From: Algoriphagus sp. | Lineage (GTDB): Bacteria > Bacteroidota > Bacteroidia > Cytophagales > Cyclobacteriaceae | Direction of reading: 5' to 3' | Assembly (NCBI GenBank): GCA_030729785.1 | Contig: JANQWS010000053.1 | Span: 1 to 64,000, forward strand | Length of the DNA stretch: 64,000 bases | Shown: positions 26,207-36,715 of the stretch, piece after piece | Layout of the letters: the number at the start of each line of letters is the position of its first letter | Position numbering within the stretch: the first letter of the stretch is position 1 | Made by a program: the position numbers and the translations under genes | The notes under the pieces: model-generated | What the model was told of the DNA's origin: nothing | Databases searched by the model: none | What the model saw: only the letters and a program-made list of their open reading frames with translations

Positions 26207-28831
26207 TTACAACAAAATGGATTTCGCTTTGGCTACCACTTTGGGTAATCCAGCAAGGTCCTTACCTCCAGCTGTAGCAAAGAAAGGCTGTCCACCTCCA
26301 CCTCCTTGAATTTCTTTTGCCAACTCACGCACTAGGTTTCCTGCATGTAGCGCAGTGGACTCCAACAATGATTCGTCAATAAATACGGCTACTTGTGGGG
26401 CATTGCTTATGCTAGCTGCCAAAACAATGCATGCTTTGGAAACCTCATTTTTTAACTCATAAACCAACTTTTTCAAGGAATCCGCATTGGGCAATTCAAC
26501 GGAAGCAATAAGTATTTGCTTCCCTTCCTTCTCAATAAATTGTCCTTTCAACTGTTCTTTTACTCCGGCAGCCTGTTTCAGGTGTAATTGTTCTATTTCT
26601 TTTCGCAAGTCATTTCTTTCTTGTAACAGCGATTCTACTGCCTTAACGAGATCCCTAGGATTCTTAAACAGGGCTTGCAATTCCTTTACTAGTTTCTCCT
26701 GATCCTGCAAGTACTGTTCTGCAGCAGTAGCCGTAATCGCTTCGATTCGACGTACGCCTGAAGAAATAGACCCTTCACTACTAATTTTGAATAATCCGAT
26801 TTGACTGGTTTGACTTACGTGTGTGCCTCCACAAAGCTCTACTGAAAAATCCTTCCCAAAGGTGATTACACGAACAAAGTCTCCGTATTTCTCGCCAAAC
26901 AAGGCTGTAGCGCCTTGCTTTTTAGCTTCTTCTATGGGCACATTGCGTTGCTCTACCAAGGCAATGTTTTCGCGTACTTTGCCGTTGACGATGGCTTCGA
27001 CCTCTACCAACTCTTCTTCGGTCATTTTTCCAAAATGTGAAAAATCAAAACGAAGCAATTGCTCATTCACCAAGGAACCACGCTGCTGAATGTGATCGCC
27101 CAATACGGATTTCAAGGCGGACTGCAATAAGTGCGTAGCCGTATGGTTATTCATCGTTCGCTGACGCTTTTCCCTATCCACTTCTGCAAAAAACTGAGCT
27201 TCAGGATGCTGAGGAAGTTTTTCTACAAAATGTACAATGAGGTCATTTTCTTTTTTGGTGTCCAAAACACGAATCTGTTCAGACTCCGTTTTCAACCAAC
27301 CTGTATCCCCTACCTGACCTCCACTTTCTGCATAAAAGGGTGTTTTATCCAATACCAATTGGAATCGATCTCCTTTCTTATCCGAAAGGGTTCGGTATTT
27401 CACAATTTGCGCATAGCACTCCATCGTATCGTAACCGACAAACTCCACTCCTGCATCTTCATGGACCATCACCCAATCTCCTGTTTCTTGTTCGGAAGCA
27501 GCCCTAGATCGTGTCTTTTGCTTTTCCATTTCTTCTACAAAGCCTTTTTCGTCCACAGAAAACCCATTTTCACGGGCAATCAAGGAAGTAAGGTCTAATG
27601 GAAAACCGAACGTATCATACAATTCAAAGGCAGTTTTCCCAGAAATAACCCCTTCATTTTTAGCAATCAACTCTGCTTTGATCCCATCGAGCATGCGAAG
27701 TCCATTGTCAAGGGTACGCAAGAAGGAGGCCTCCTCCTCTTGAATCACCTTTGCAATAAACTCCTGCTGAGCACGAACCTCTGGAAAAATATCTCCAAAA
27801 TTTGAAGCGATCAAAGGGGTCAACTCGTGTAAGAATGGTTTTTGAAAACCTAAGAAAGTATAGCCATAGCGAACTGCTCGCCGCAGGATTCTTCGAATTA
27901 CATACCCTGCCTTGTTGTTGGATGGAATCTGTCCATCGGCAATGGTGAAGGATATTGCCCGGATGTGGTCTACTATTACACGGAAGGCAATATCTGTAGG
28001 CTCGTCTTTGCCATAGGTTTTACCAGACTTCAGTTCCAAGGCTTGGATAAACGGCATGAACAAATCCGTATCGTAATTGGATGACTTGCGTTGGATCGCC
28101 CGTACCAAACGCTCAAAACCCATTCCTGTGTCCACGTGTGTGGCAGGGAGTGGATTTAAGCTTCCATCAGACAATCTGTTGAACTGCATAAATACCAGGT
28201 TCCAGATTTCGATCACTTGAGGATGGTCGTTATTGACCAATTCACGACCAGGCACAGCAGCTCGCTCAACAGCAGAACGCAAGTCTACGTGTATCTCCGA
28301 ACAAGGACCACAAGGTCCGGTATCTCCCATTTCCCAGAAGTTGTCCTTTTTGGAACCCATGATTATTCGATCTTCTGCAACGATCCCTTTCCAAAGATCG
28401 TAAGCCTCCTGATCCATAGCCAAGTTGTCCCCTGCATCACCTTGGAATACAGAGACGTACAATAAATCTTTGGGAAGGCCATAAACTTCTGTCAATAATT
28501 CCCATGCCCACTCAATCGCTTCTTTCTTGAAATAATCTCCAAAAGACCAATTGCCCAGCATCTCAAACATGGTGTGGTGGTAGGTATCTACCCCTACTTC
28601 TTCCAAATCGTTATGCTTACCGCTTACACGAAGGCATTTTTGTGAATTGGCCACACGTGAAAATTTGGCAATCTCATTACCCAAAAACGCATCTTTAAAT
28701 TGATTCATCCCTGCGTTGGTAAACATCAGGGTGGGGTCATTTTTTACTACAATAGGGGAAGAAGGAACGTATTGATGCTGTTTGGATTGAAAAAATTCAA
28801 TAAACGTACTTCTGATTTTTTTGGCTTCCAT
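26207..28831 (-). CDS. alaS: Alanyl-tRNA synthetase
   Basis: FTNAGMNQFKDAFLG, GDTGPCGPCSEI, NHTATHLLQSAL, ELCGGTHV; start set at MEAKKIRSTF. Confidence 0.97.
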   Translation of the reverse strand: MEAKKIRSTFIEFFQSKQHQYVPSSPIVVKNDPTLMFTNAGMNQFKDAFLGNEIAKFSRVANSQKCLRVSGKHNDLEEVGVDTYHHTMFEMLGNWSFGDYFKKEAIEWAWELLTEVYGLPKDLLYVSVFQGDAGDNLAMDQEAYDLWKGIVAEDRIIMGSKKDNFWEMGDTGPCGPCSEIHVDLRSAVERAAVPGRELVNNDHPQVIEIWNLVFMQFNRLSDGSLNPLPATHVDTGMGFERLVRAIQRKSSNYDTDLFMPFIQALELKSGKTYGKDEPTDIAFRVIVDHIRAISFTIADGQIPSNNKAGYVIRRILRRAVRYGYTFLGFQKPFLHELTPLIASNFGDIFPEVRAQQEFIAKVIQEEEASFLRTLDNGLRMLDGIKAELIAKNEGVISGKTAFELYDTFGFPLDLTSLIARENGFSVDEKGFVEEMEKQKTRSRAASEQETGDWVMVHEDAGVEFVGYDTMECYAQIVKYRTLSDKKGDRFQLVLDKTPFYAESGGQVGDTGWLKTESEQIRVLDTKKENDLIVHFVEKLPQHPEAQFFAEVDREKRQRTMNNHTATHLLQSALKSVLGDHIQQRGSLVNEQLLRFDFSHFGKMTEEELVEVEAIVNGKVRENIALVEQRNVPIEEAKKQGATALFGEKYGDFVRVITFGKDFSVELCGGTHVSQTSQIGLFKISSEGSISSGVRRIEAITATAAEQYLQDQEKLVKELQALFKNPRDLVKAVESLLQERNDLRKEIEQLHLKQAAGVKEQLKGQFIEKEGKQILIASVELPNADSLKKLVYELKNEVSKACIVLAASISNAPQVAVFIDESLLESTALHAGNLVRELAKEIQGGGGGQPFFATAGGKDLAGLPKVVAKAKSILL

Positions 28832-29061
28832 GGAAGATAGTCGGTACAGTGGCAAATACTAGGTGGAGTGCATTTGGCAAAATTGAGCAAAATACAAGTG
28901 ACAAATTTAATAGAATTGGCTGGCTTATGCACAGGTATTTGAGATTTTGACAAAAAGGTTACTCCTCTATTCCTAGGAATTATTTATCCCAACTGGGAGA
29001 ACGATTGGAGAAACTGAAAACAAAAGATTCTGTTTATATTCGTTTCCTTAACCCCTTTTCC

Positions 29062-30165
29062 ATGTCCTACCTCGATCAAATTGCCTCACCAACGCTTCTT
29101 ATTGACGAAAAAATCACTAGAGCCAATCTTGAAAAAATGGCTAGCAAAGCACAGCGGTTAGGAAAAAAATTAGTGCCACACTGGAAAACTGCCCAATCCC
29201 GAACGATAGGAGACTGGGCAAAAGACTATGGGATTCATGAAGTGACTGCCTCCTCCATTTCCCTTGCGGAATACCTTTGTGGTGAGGGTTGGGAGAGCAT
29301 CCACATCGCTTTTCCTTTTAATATCCGCGAAATTCCACGACTCAATCGACTTGCAAAAAATCAGAACATTTCGGTGCAAGTGGTCAATGCATCTACCGCC
29401 AAAGCCTTGGCTGAAGGACTAACTGAAGATGTTTCTTTTTTTGTCGAATTGGATGCAGGGTATGGCCGTACGGGGATTCAAGCATCGGATGAAGCGGAGT
29501 TAGAAGAGATTTTGACCCATGCTAGTCATTCTCAACATCTCAAATTCAAGGGGTTTTACATTCATCCTGGACATACTTACTACGGAAAAAACACCCAAAA
29601 AATTCACGAGGAGAGTCAAGCCGAATTGGCGCGAATGAAAGCTAAATACTCGGACCGCTATCCCAATTTGGTAACTCGATTGGGTGATACACCTGGCTGT
29701 GCCGCGATGGAGGATTTTGGAGATGTCGATGAGCTCGGTCCAGGCAATTTTGTATTTTTCGATTTGATGCAGGTGCAATTGGGAAGTTGTCTTCGAGAGG
29801 ACATCGCTGTTTGCTTGGCCGTACCCGTAGTGGATATCCGCAAGGATCGTCAGGAGATTTTGATCCATGGTGGTGGGGTACATTTAGCCAAGGATGTGCT
29901 TATTCAGCCCGATGGAACCAAGAATTTTGGAGAGGTAGTCCTGTTAACAGAAAAAGGGTGGGATTTACCAAGCCATTACTCCTTTGTGAAAAGCATTTCC
30001 CAGGAACATGGGATTATTCAAGCTTCTGAGGAGTTATTAAATACGGTTAAAGTTGGGGATTTGCTGGGCATTTTACCCATTCATTCTTGCATGACTGCGG
30101 ATGCCATGGCTAGTTACCTGAATGTGAATGGGCAGAAAATAGACCATGCCGAAGGAGCACGGTAA
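29062..30165 (+). CDS. D-threonine aldolase-like / DSD1 family PLP-dependent enzyme
   Basis: TLLIDEKITRANLEKMA...PHWKTAQS N-terminus (alanine-racemase fold), DLMQVQLGSC, PIHSCMTADAM metal-site motif. Confidence 0.88.
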   Translation: MSYLDQIASPTLLIDEKITRANLEKMASKAQRLGKKLVPHWKTAQSRTIGDWAKDYGIHEVTASSISLAEYLCGEGWESIHIAFPFNIREIPRLNRLAKNQNISVQVVNASTAKALAEGLTEDVSFFVELDAGYGRTGIQASDEAELEEILTHASHSQHLKFKGFYIHPGHTYYGKNTQKIHEESQAELARMKAKYSDRYPNLVTRLGDTPGCAAMEDFGDVDELGPGNFVFFDLMQVQLGSCLREDIAVCLAVPVVDIRKDRQEILIHGGGVHLAKDVLIQPDGTKNFGEVVLLTEKGWDLPSHYSFVKSISQEHGIIQASEELLNTVKVGDLLGILPIHSCMTADAMASYLNVNGQKIDHAEGAR

Positions 30166-30213
30166 CACCTCAGGGATTCAAGTTTGCCTAGTGATTTTCC
30201 CAAATCCTAAAAA

Positions 30214-31593
30214 TTACACCTTGTTTAACTTCCACTTGCCTTTCTTGAAAAAGTAAAGGGAAACAAGCGCATGTAGGGAATGACAAGCAGCAATGGCTAT
30301 GAATATCCCCAAATAACCCAATTCTAGCGGGAAGGCAAGTACGTAGGCAAGGGGAACTTCCATACACAGGAGCACTATTGCATTGATCCAAGCGGGAGTC
30401 TTCGTATCCCCTGCCCCATTGAAGGCTTGGGTAAGCACCATGCCAATGGCGAAAAATACATAGCCCAAGGCAATCACCCACAAGCCCTGCGAAGCTACTT
30501 CTTGAATATGAGGGATATCCGTAAATAAGCCGACCAATTGCTTACTAAACAGCAGGTAAATCCCGGTGACCGACGCCATAAAGATCACGTTGTAGCGCAC
30601 AGTAAGCCATACCGCCAGCTCTGCACGTTTTGTTTTTTGTGCCCCAAGATTTTGTCCCACCAACGTGGCTGCAGCACCTGAAAGTCCCCAAGCAGGTAAA
30701 ATGGTGAATATTAAAATTCGAAAAGCAATGGTATAACCTGCCAATGCCGCCGAACCAAATTCAGCATTCATCCGAGTCAAGGCCACCCAGGAGAAGGAAT
30801 CAATCAAAGATTGCCCCATTCCCCCTAGTGACAATTCAACAATCTTTTTGATGGTTTCCCAACTTAAGGCGATGTTTTCTCTGAGGATTTTAAGTTTGTG
30901 CTTGCCATTGAAGAGGTGGTACAATTGGTAAAGTACCCCCACACTTCTGCCAAAAGTAGTGGCTATGGCAGCTCCATCTAATCCAAATCCCTCCCATGAT
31001 CCTATGCCGAAAATCAACAAGGGATCCAGCACGATATTCAACCCATTCGAAATCATTAAAGAACGCATCGCATGGTGGGCTTGACCTGCACCTCGGAAGG
31101 CTCCATTGCATAAAAAAAGCAAAAGAATGGCTGTATTGCCTGCAAATACAATCTTGGCATATTTTGACCCTGATTCAACTAATTGTTCCTCGGCCCCCAT
31201 CAGGCGAAGCAAGTCTCCAGCAAAGGTCCAACCCAAAACCCCTAGCACAATGGAAACAAGGGCACCGACCAAAAGCAATTGAAAGGTAACTGACCCTGCA
31301 TCTTCGTAATTTTTCTCCCCAAATCGTCGAGATACCAATGCGGTAGCAGCCATACTCAAGCCGAAACCAAGCGCATAGGTCAACACGATCACTGACTCAG
31401 TCAATCCCACAGTAGCTATGGCATATTCTCCCAATTGGGCTACAAAAAATATGTCCACAAGAGCAAATGAGGACTCCATCATCATTTCCAAGATCATGGG
31501 CAAGGCAAGAAGAAAAATGGCAGTCTTCAAAGGAAGCCGGGTAAAATCTTGCTCCTTACCCAAGAGCGCGTCTTTAATCAGTTGCCAGGTCAT
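30214..31593 (-). CDS. MATE family efflux transporter
   Basis: 12-TM pattern; GAFRGAGQAHHAM, NIVLDPLLIFGIG, QAFNGAGDTKTPAWINAI. Confidence 0.95.
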   Translation of the reverse strand: MTWQLIKDALLGKEQDFTRLPLKTAIFLLALPMILEMMMESSFALVDIFFVAQLGEYAIATVGLTESVIVLTYALGFGLSMAATALVSRRFGEKNYEDAGSVTFQLLLVGALVSIVLGVLGWTFAGDLLRLMGAEEQLVESGSKYAKIVFAGNTAILLLFLCNGAFRGAGQAHHAMRSLMISNGLNIVLDPLLIFGIGSWEGFGLDGAAIATTFGRSVGVLYQLYHLFNGKHKLKILRENIALSWETIKKIVELSLGGMGQSLIDSFSWVALTRMNAEFGSAALAGYTIAFRILIFTILPAWGLSGAAATLVGQNLGAQKTKRAELAVWLTVRYNVIFMASVTGIYLLFSKQLVGLFTDIPHIQEVASQGLWVIALGYVFFAIGMVLTQAFNGAGDTKTPAWINAIVLLCMEVPLAYVLAFPLELGYLGIFIAIAACHSLHALVSLYFFKKGKWKLNKV

Positions 31594-31654
31594 AAAAATT
31601 TATGAAAGGATGAACCCAATTCGAATACGATAGAAATGGGAGGACAAAAAAAGA

Positions 31655-31683
31655 AAAAAAACCGCGAAATCGCGGTTTTTAAA
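31655..31683. terminator. Rho-independent terminator
   Basis: aaaaaccgcgaaatcgcggttttt stem-loop with flanking A/T tracts, downstream of the acyl-CoA ligase. Confidence 0.85.
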
Positions 31684-31702
31684 TGAAATAAGACAAATTC
31701 CT

Positions 31703-33388
31703 TTAGGCTAAGCCCAACTTTTCGAGGTGAGCTTCCTTGATTTTTCGGCGAAGGATTTTTCCCACATTTGTTTTAGGAAGTTCCTCGGTAAAATACACCT
31801 CCTTAGGAACTTTGTAATTGGTCAAAGATTCCTTGCAATGCGCAATGATTTTCTCCTCGGTAAGCGTCTGATCCTTTTTGACGACATACGCAACTACCTT
31901 TTCGGTGGATTTCGGATCGGGCATGCCGATTACCCCTACTTCCAAAACACCTGGGCAAGAAGCCACTACATCCTCTACTTCATTGGGGTACACATTGAAT
32001 CCCGAAACCAAGATCATTTCCTTTTTACGGTCTACAATCTTGGTAAATCCATCTGCATCCATCACACCGATATCACCAGATTTGAACCAATCTCCATGCA
32101 TTACCAGAGCGGTTTCTTCAGGTCTATTCCAATAGCCCCGCATCACTTGCGGACCTTTGATCAAAATCTCACCTCGCTCCCCAAGGGCTACTGGATTGCC
32201 CGCATCATCGGCAATCATCACCTCGGTGTTTGGCAAAGGCATACCTATCGTCCCTATTCGCTCGGTTCCATCGATGGGATTACAGGTCGCTACAGGGGCT
32301 GTTTCTGTTAAGCCATAGCCTTCAGCCAAGGGTACACCAGTGACCGATTTCCATTTTTCGGCAGTTGCTTTTTGTACCGCCATTCCCCCTCCTACAGCAA
32401 TCTTCAAACCAGAGAAATCCAACTTACCAAAGGCTTCTTGATTCAATAAGCCATTAAAAAGCGTGTTGACTCCAGTGATGACTGTAAACTTCTTTTTTGC
32501 TAAATCTCCTATGAAAGCTTTCATGTCTCTTGGGTTGGTAATCAGCACGTTATGCGCACCAATTTTCAACATTGCAAGACAGTTTACCGTTAAAGCAAAA
32601 ATATGATACAAGGGCAAAGCAGTAATCACAATCTCTTGGCTCTCTACCAACTTGGGCTTCATCCAGGCAGAGATTTGTTGCATGTTGGCTACAATATTTC
32701 CATGGCTCAATTCGGCACCTTTAGACACCCCAGTAGTGCCACCCGTGTATTGCAAAAATGCTGGGTCGTCCAAGGTCATAGCTACCTTTGAAAAAGTATG
32801 CTTGGCACCTAAAGCCAATGCCTTCTTTAAACCAACCGCCTCGGGAAGATGGTAGGCAGGGACCATTTTTTTGACATGCTTTACCACCAAATTGACAAGA
32901 GTGCCTTTAAGTCCTCCAAGCAAATCCCCCAATTCAGTGACGATGACATGTTTGGCATGAATCTCAGTTTTGATTTTCTCGAGATTGGATGCAAAATTGG
33001 CTACAATGACCACCACATCGGCTCCAGCATCATTGAACTGATGTTTCATTTCAGCAGGGGTGTACAGCGGATTGGTATTTACGACCACCATACCTGCTCG
33101 AAGTGCTCCAAACATCACTACTGGATACTGCAAAACGTTGGGCATTTGTATGGCCACTCGAGTACCCTTAGTAAGCTTAAGTTCCTTAGTCAAGTAAGAT
33201 GCAAATTGCGCACTTAATCGGTCCAATTCCTGAAAAGTTAGCGTCTTTCCCATGCATTCGTAGGCCACAGACGAACCATATTTGAGCACACTTTCCTCAA
33301 AAAGAGCTACGACACTGGAATATGCGGTATGATCCACTTCTTTAGGTACGGAAGGTGGATAAAATTGAAACCAAGGAAAGTCTTTCAT
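31703..33388 (-). CDS. Long-chain fatty acid--CoA ligase (AMP-binding)
   Basis: LQYTGGTTGVSKGAELSH, EGYGLTETAPVATCNP, GWFKSGDIG-like DWFKSGDIGVMDADGF, KEMILVSGFNVYPNEVE. Confidence 0.95.
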   Translation of the reverse strand: MKDFPWFQFYPPSVPKEVDHTAYSSVVALFEESVLKYGSSVAYECMGKTLTFQELDRLSAQFASYLTKELKLTKGTRVAIQMPNVLQYPVVMFGALRAGMVVVNTNPLYTPAEMKHQFNDAGADVVVIVANFASNLEKIKTEIHAKHVIVTELGDLLGGLKGTLVNLVVKHVKKMVPAYHLPEAVGLKKALALGAKHTFSKVAMTLDDPAFLQYTGGTTGVSKGAELSHGNIVANMQQISAWMKPKLVESQEIVITALPLYHIFALTVNCLAMLKIGAHNVLITNPRDMKAFIGDLAKKKFTVITGVNTLFNGLLNQEAFGKLDFSGLKIAVGGGMAVQKATAEKWKSVTGVPLAEGYGLTETAPVATCNPIDGTERIGTIGMPLPNTEVMIADDAGNPVALGERGEILIKGPQVMRGYWNRPEETALVMHGDWFKSGDIGVMDADGFTKIVDRKKEMILVSGFNVYPNEVEDVVASCPGVLEVGVIGMPDPKSTEKVVAYVVKKDQTLTEEKIIAHCKESLTNYKVPKEVYFTEELPKTNVGKILRRKIKEAHLEKLGLA

Positions 33389-33479
33389 CTGTTTACTATT
33401 TTGGGTGTGTTAATAAAAGTTCAATTACTTAAAATTGTTGGGTATCGACAAGAATCAAGTCTGCAATTTTAATAGGTAT

Positions 33480-33535
33480 GATTATCCGTAATTATGTCAA
33501 GAGCTTAAGATAAGTTTGAATCACTGCGTATAATC
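33480..33535 (+). repeat. Degenerate hairpin-only copy C of dispersed repeat
   Basis: gattatccgtaa ... 32 nt ... ctgcgtataatc, matching arm sequence and spacing of copies A and B with a few mismatches. Confidence 0.5.
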
Positions 33536-33753
33536 AAATTAACCGTTTCCAAGGTACTAGCCTTACTCAAAATCAGCTGTTTTTCTTCCTTACCCGATTA
33601 ATCCATATTAAATCTTGGTAAGAAGGATAGCACCTTTCAAAAATAGAAAATTACTTAGGACAACTACCAACATCGTTCATTCAAATTGAATATTCTCGTT
33701 TAAATCTACTCCTTCTTTCTCCCGAAAGGCTAAATTTGAGGACTTCTTAAAAA

Positions 33754-34716
33754 ATGATTGATATCCAGCAAAATTCCCCCATAGAACTACTCCAAAGCTT
33801 AGATTTTTGGCTGCCAGGAGAAAAAATTAGCCAAATTTCTATTCCTGGAGAAAGCAACATGAATTTGGTACTTCGAATTAAGACCAACGTGAGAAGCTAT
33901 ATTCTCAAGCAAGCCAAACCTTACGTTCGAAAATATCCTCATATTCTGGCTCCCATCTCTCGAATTCAGATAGAATACCAATTTTTAAAGCAGCTTGAGG
34001 ATAATTCATTCTTGGCTTCCCTATCCCCAAAAGTATTGCAGTACGATGCACATCAACACCTGATGCTCTTGGAAGATCTTGGGGAGGGTAGCGACTACCT
34101 CGCTCTTTACGAAGGAAATCGAATGCTCAATAGAATGGAAATCAGACAATTGGTGGACTACTTACTACACCTGCATCAACTTCAGGCACCAACCTTTCCT
34201 CCAACTAATTCCATGCGATCCCTGAATCACGAACATATCTTTAATTTTCCTTTTTTAAAGGAAAATGGATTTAACTTGGATAGCGTACAATCTGGTCTTC
34301 AAGAGGCAAGCATACCCTACAAGACTGACCCGCTGCTCAAGGAACGTATCCAAGCTTTAGGCATTCGCTATTTAGCTGAAGGAAAGGGATTAATGCATGG
34401 AGATTTTTATCCAGGTAGCTGGTTACAGGTTCCTTCTGGAATAAAAATTATTGACCCGGAATTTGGTGGCTTAGGGGATGCAGAATTTGATCTAGGCATT
34501 TTCCTAGCTCATCTAGATCTTTCGGAACAAGCGGAAGAATTAAGCTCGCTCGTACAAAAACAGTATACCCTCCCGGCGGATTGGTCCTTGGTCCAACAAT
34601 ACCGAGGAGTGGAAATCCTCCGACGACTGATTGGCATTGCCCAACTACCGGTATCTTTAAGTTTGGAAGCTAAAAAAACGCTTCTTGCACGAGCACGAAC
34701 TTACCTCCTATCCTAA
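33754..34716 (+). CDS. Kinase-like phosphotransferase (APH / methylthioribose-kinase-like fold)
   Basis: MHGDFYPGSWL catalytic loop and IDPEFGGLGDAEFDLGIF metal-binding motif. Confidence 0.85.
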   Translation: MIDIQQNSPIELLQSLDFWLPGEKISQISIPGESNMNLVLRIKTNVRSYILKQAKPYVRKYPHILAPISRIQIEYQFLKQLEDNSFLASLSPKVLQYDAHQHLMLLEDLGEGSDYLALYEGNRMLNRMEIRQLVDYLLHLHQLQAPTFPPTNSMRSLNHEHIFNFPFLKENGFNLDSVQSGLQEASIPYKTDPLLKERIQALGIRYLAEGKGLMHGDFYPGSWLQVPSGIKIIDPEFGGLGDAEFDLGIFLAHLDLSEQAEELSSLVQKQYTLPADWSLVQQYRGVEILRRLIGIAQLPVSLSLEAKKTLLARARTYLLS

Positions 34717-35973
34717 ATGAAAAAATTAACCTTCTTTTTACTTACGCTACTTACTTTTTCCTGCAGCAAACAGGCTCCAGAAGATTTAGCACTCACTTTT
34801 TCAACGGAAAGCCTGACTATTTCTGGGTTTACAGAGGCCGAATTGTACGACCGAATATTGGGTATGCTGGTAGGATCCGCTATCGGGGATGCCATGGGGG
34901 CACCTACAGAAATGTGGCCCAGAGAAGCGATCCAACTCGAATACGGATTTGTTAAAGGGCTAGACTCTATGGTTCGTGAAGTTTCTCCGGAAGGAATTTG
35001 GAAGGCCAACTTACCTGCAGGAGGCACCACGGACGATACGCGATGGAAAAGTCTAGCTGTGGACTACTTGCTCAGCCAAACTACCGAATCCCTGGAACCC
35101 AAAGACTTTGCTTCCCATATTTTGAAATCCTACGAAGGGAGTTTAACCAAACTGAAAAATACGGAAGGTGTCGACGTTGAGCCTTTTGAAAATGCATTGC
35201 AAGAAGCAAATTGGCTTTCAGAGTGGGCCAAGGTAGCTACCCCCTATCGAGATGCCAATTTGGGAGGCTATATAGATTCGCTAAGCAAGTTTTATGGAGG
35301 AGAGATGGTCTGTGCAGGACTCTTATATTCTCCTGCTTTGGGCGCATTTTATCCTGGAAATCCGAAAAAAGCCTACCTGGAAGCCTACAAACTTTCATTT
35401 TTTGATCTTGGCTATGCCCGTGATTTAACAGCACTAGCAGCAGCCATGACTGCCTCTGGGATGACGCCAAGAGCAAGTCAAGACAGTATTTTGGCCACCC
35501 TTCGCTTGGACCCAGCGGGATATTTCCAAAGTCGGCTGGTTGGTCGCACTTCCCATAAATTACTGAAAGATGCCTTGGGTATTGTCCGTGAAGCAAAAAA
35601 ACTTGATTCACTCCCAACCCCATTGAGTTTGGGAAATCCTGCCTTGAATTATGCATACTCCGAATTGGATCGCCGTCAGCAGGACATGCCTTTCCATGCA
35701 GGGGAAATATATCTGCAAAGTCTAACCGCTATGCTTTATGCAGACTTTGATTTCAAAAATACCTTGATCTTCCTGACAAACTACGGTAGAGACAATGATA
35801 CAACTGCTTCACTAGCTGGTGGAATCCTGGGCGCTTGGTATGGCTACAGCGGGTTGCCTGTTTCCGAGCGAGAAAAAGTAGTACGCGTTACTCGAGAAGA
35901 ATTAGGAATTGACCTAGAACAACAAGCACAACTACTGACGCTTCATTTGTTGGCTAGGGAGAAAAACAAGTAG
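34717..35973 (+). CDS. ADP-ribosylglycohydrolase family protein with lipoprotein-like signal
   Basis: MKKLTFFLLTLLTFSCSK leader; GMLVGSAIGDAMGAPTE, GGTTDDTRW and NYGRDNDTTASLAGGILGA metal-site motifs. Confidence 0.92.
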   Translation: MKKLTFFLLTLLTFSCSKQAPEDLALTFSTESLTISGFTEAELYDRILGMLVGSAIGDAMGAPTEMWPREAIQLEYGFVKGLDSMVREVSPEGIWKANLPAGGTTDDTRWKSLAVDYLLSQTTESLEPKDFASHILKSYEGSLTKLKNTEGVDVEPFENALQEANWLSEWAKVATPYRDANLGGYIDSLSKFYGGEMVCAGLLYSPALGAFYPGNPKKAYLEAYKLSFFDLGYARDLTALAAAMTASGMTPRASQDSILATLRLDPAGYFQSRLVGRTSHKLLKDALGIVREAKKLDSLPTPLSLGNPALNYAYSELDRRQQDMPFHAGEIYLQSLTAMLYADFDFKNTLIFLTNYGRDNDTTASLAGGILGAWYGYSGLPVSEREKVVRVTREELGIDLEQQAQLLTLHLLAREKNK

Positions 35974-35982
35974 TTCGATCGC

Positions 35983-36543
35983 TTAAAACGCATAGCCCAA
36001 GCCTATTCCGGCAAAAAGCGGCCAGAAGCCATTGTTGTTGAATATCGGAGTCAAGTTTACTCTCCAGGTGAAGCCCCCATTTTCTGGGATTTTTCGATAG
36101 CCAATATTCATGGTTCCCATTAAACTTGGAGATCCATCCACTGGAAGGATGAAATTAACATCTGATTCCTCAGTTACCAGAGGACCTATACAATTTCCAT
36201 TCGCATCGAAAGATTGGCAGTAGGAATAGGACTCGTTATTCACTCCGAAAAAAGTCATTCCCAAGCCTAACTCAAAAAACCGCTCATCTTTCCCATACAA
36301 TTTATTGACTAAAATAGGCAAAGAAAAAAAAGAATCCTGTCCTATTTTGTATCCCCCAGCACCTACACGCATCCCCCATGAGTCAATTCGACTGTCATCA
36401 AATCGGAAATCATAATTAAAGCTATAGGCTAAACCAGAACCTCCAAGCTCCACAAATACCGACTGATGAGGGACTTTTTTATCTTGACCGAAGCCGGTTA
36501 AACTTAGAACAAAAAAAGCGAGAAGCAGGACCAGTTTTTTCAT
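35983..36543 (-). CDS. Secreted/outer membrane beta-barrel-like hypothetical protein
   Basis: Signal peptide MKKLVLLLAFFVLSLTGFGQ; start placed at 36543 inside the longer ORF. Confidence 0.7.
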   Translation of the reverse strand: MKKLVLLLAFFVLSLTGFGQDKKVPHQSVFVELGGSGLAYSFNYDFRFDDSRIDSWGMRVGAGGYKIGQDSFFSLPILVNKLYGKDERFFELGLGMTFFGVNNESYSYCQSFDANGNCIGPLVTEESDVNFILPVDGSPSLMGTMNIGYRKIPENGGFTWRVNLTPIFNNNGFWPLFAGIGLGYAF

Positions 36544-36715
36544 GGGTAACTTAGGATTAGCTTGGCAAAGGTAAACGATAACATTACAAACAGGTTCCAA
36601 TAACCATAAATTATGGCCATTGGAACGATATAATCGCTTGCAAACCCGTAAAATCTGAGATATTTGCAACAAAGCTTTTCACTTCTGGCTTACCGGCTGC
36701 TAATCACCTCATCCC

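Noticed and set aside
27131-27598. 155-aa plus-strand ORF antisense to alaS
   Set aside because: Shadow ORF inside a conserved essential gene; sequence has no family signature.
31727-32311. 194-aa plus-strand ORF antisense to the acyl-CoA ligase
   Set aside because: Shadow ORF opposite a strongly supported gene; Phe/His/Ile-rich composition typical of antisense translation.
33754-34716. Catalytic-loop Asn replaced by Ser (HGDFYPGS) suggesting a pseudokinase
   Set aside because: Methylthioribose-kinase-type proteins, as recalled, carry a similar GDLHTGS loop and IDPEF motif, so this is not evidence of inactivation.
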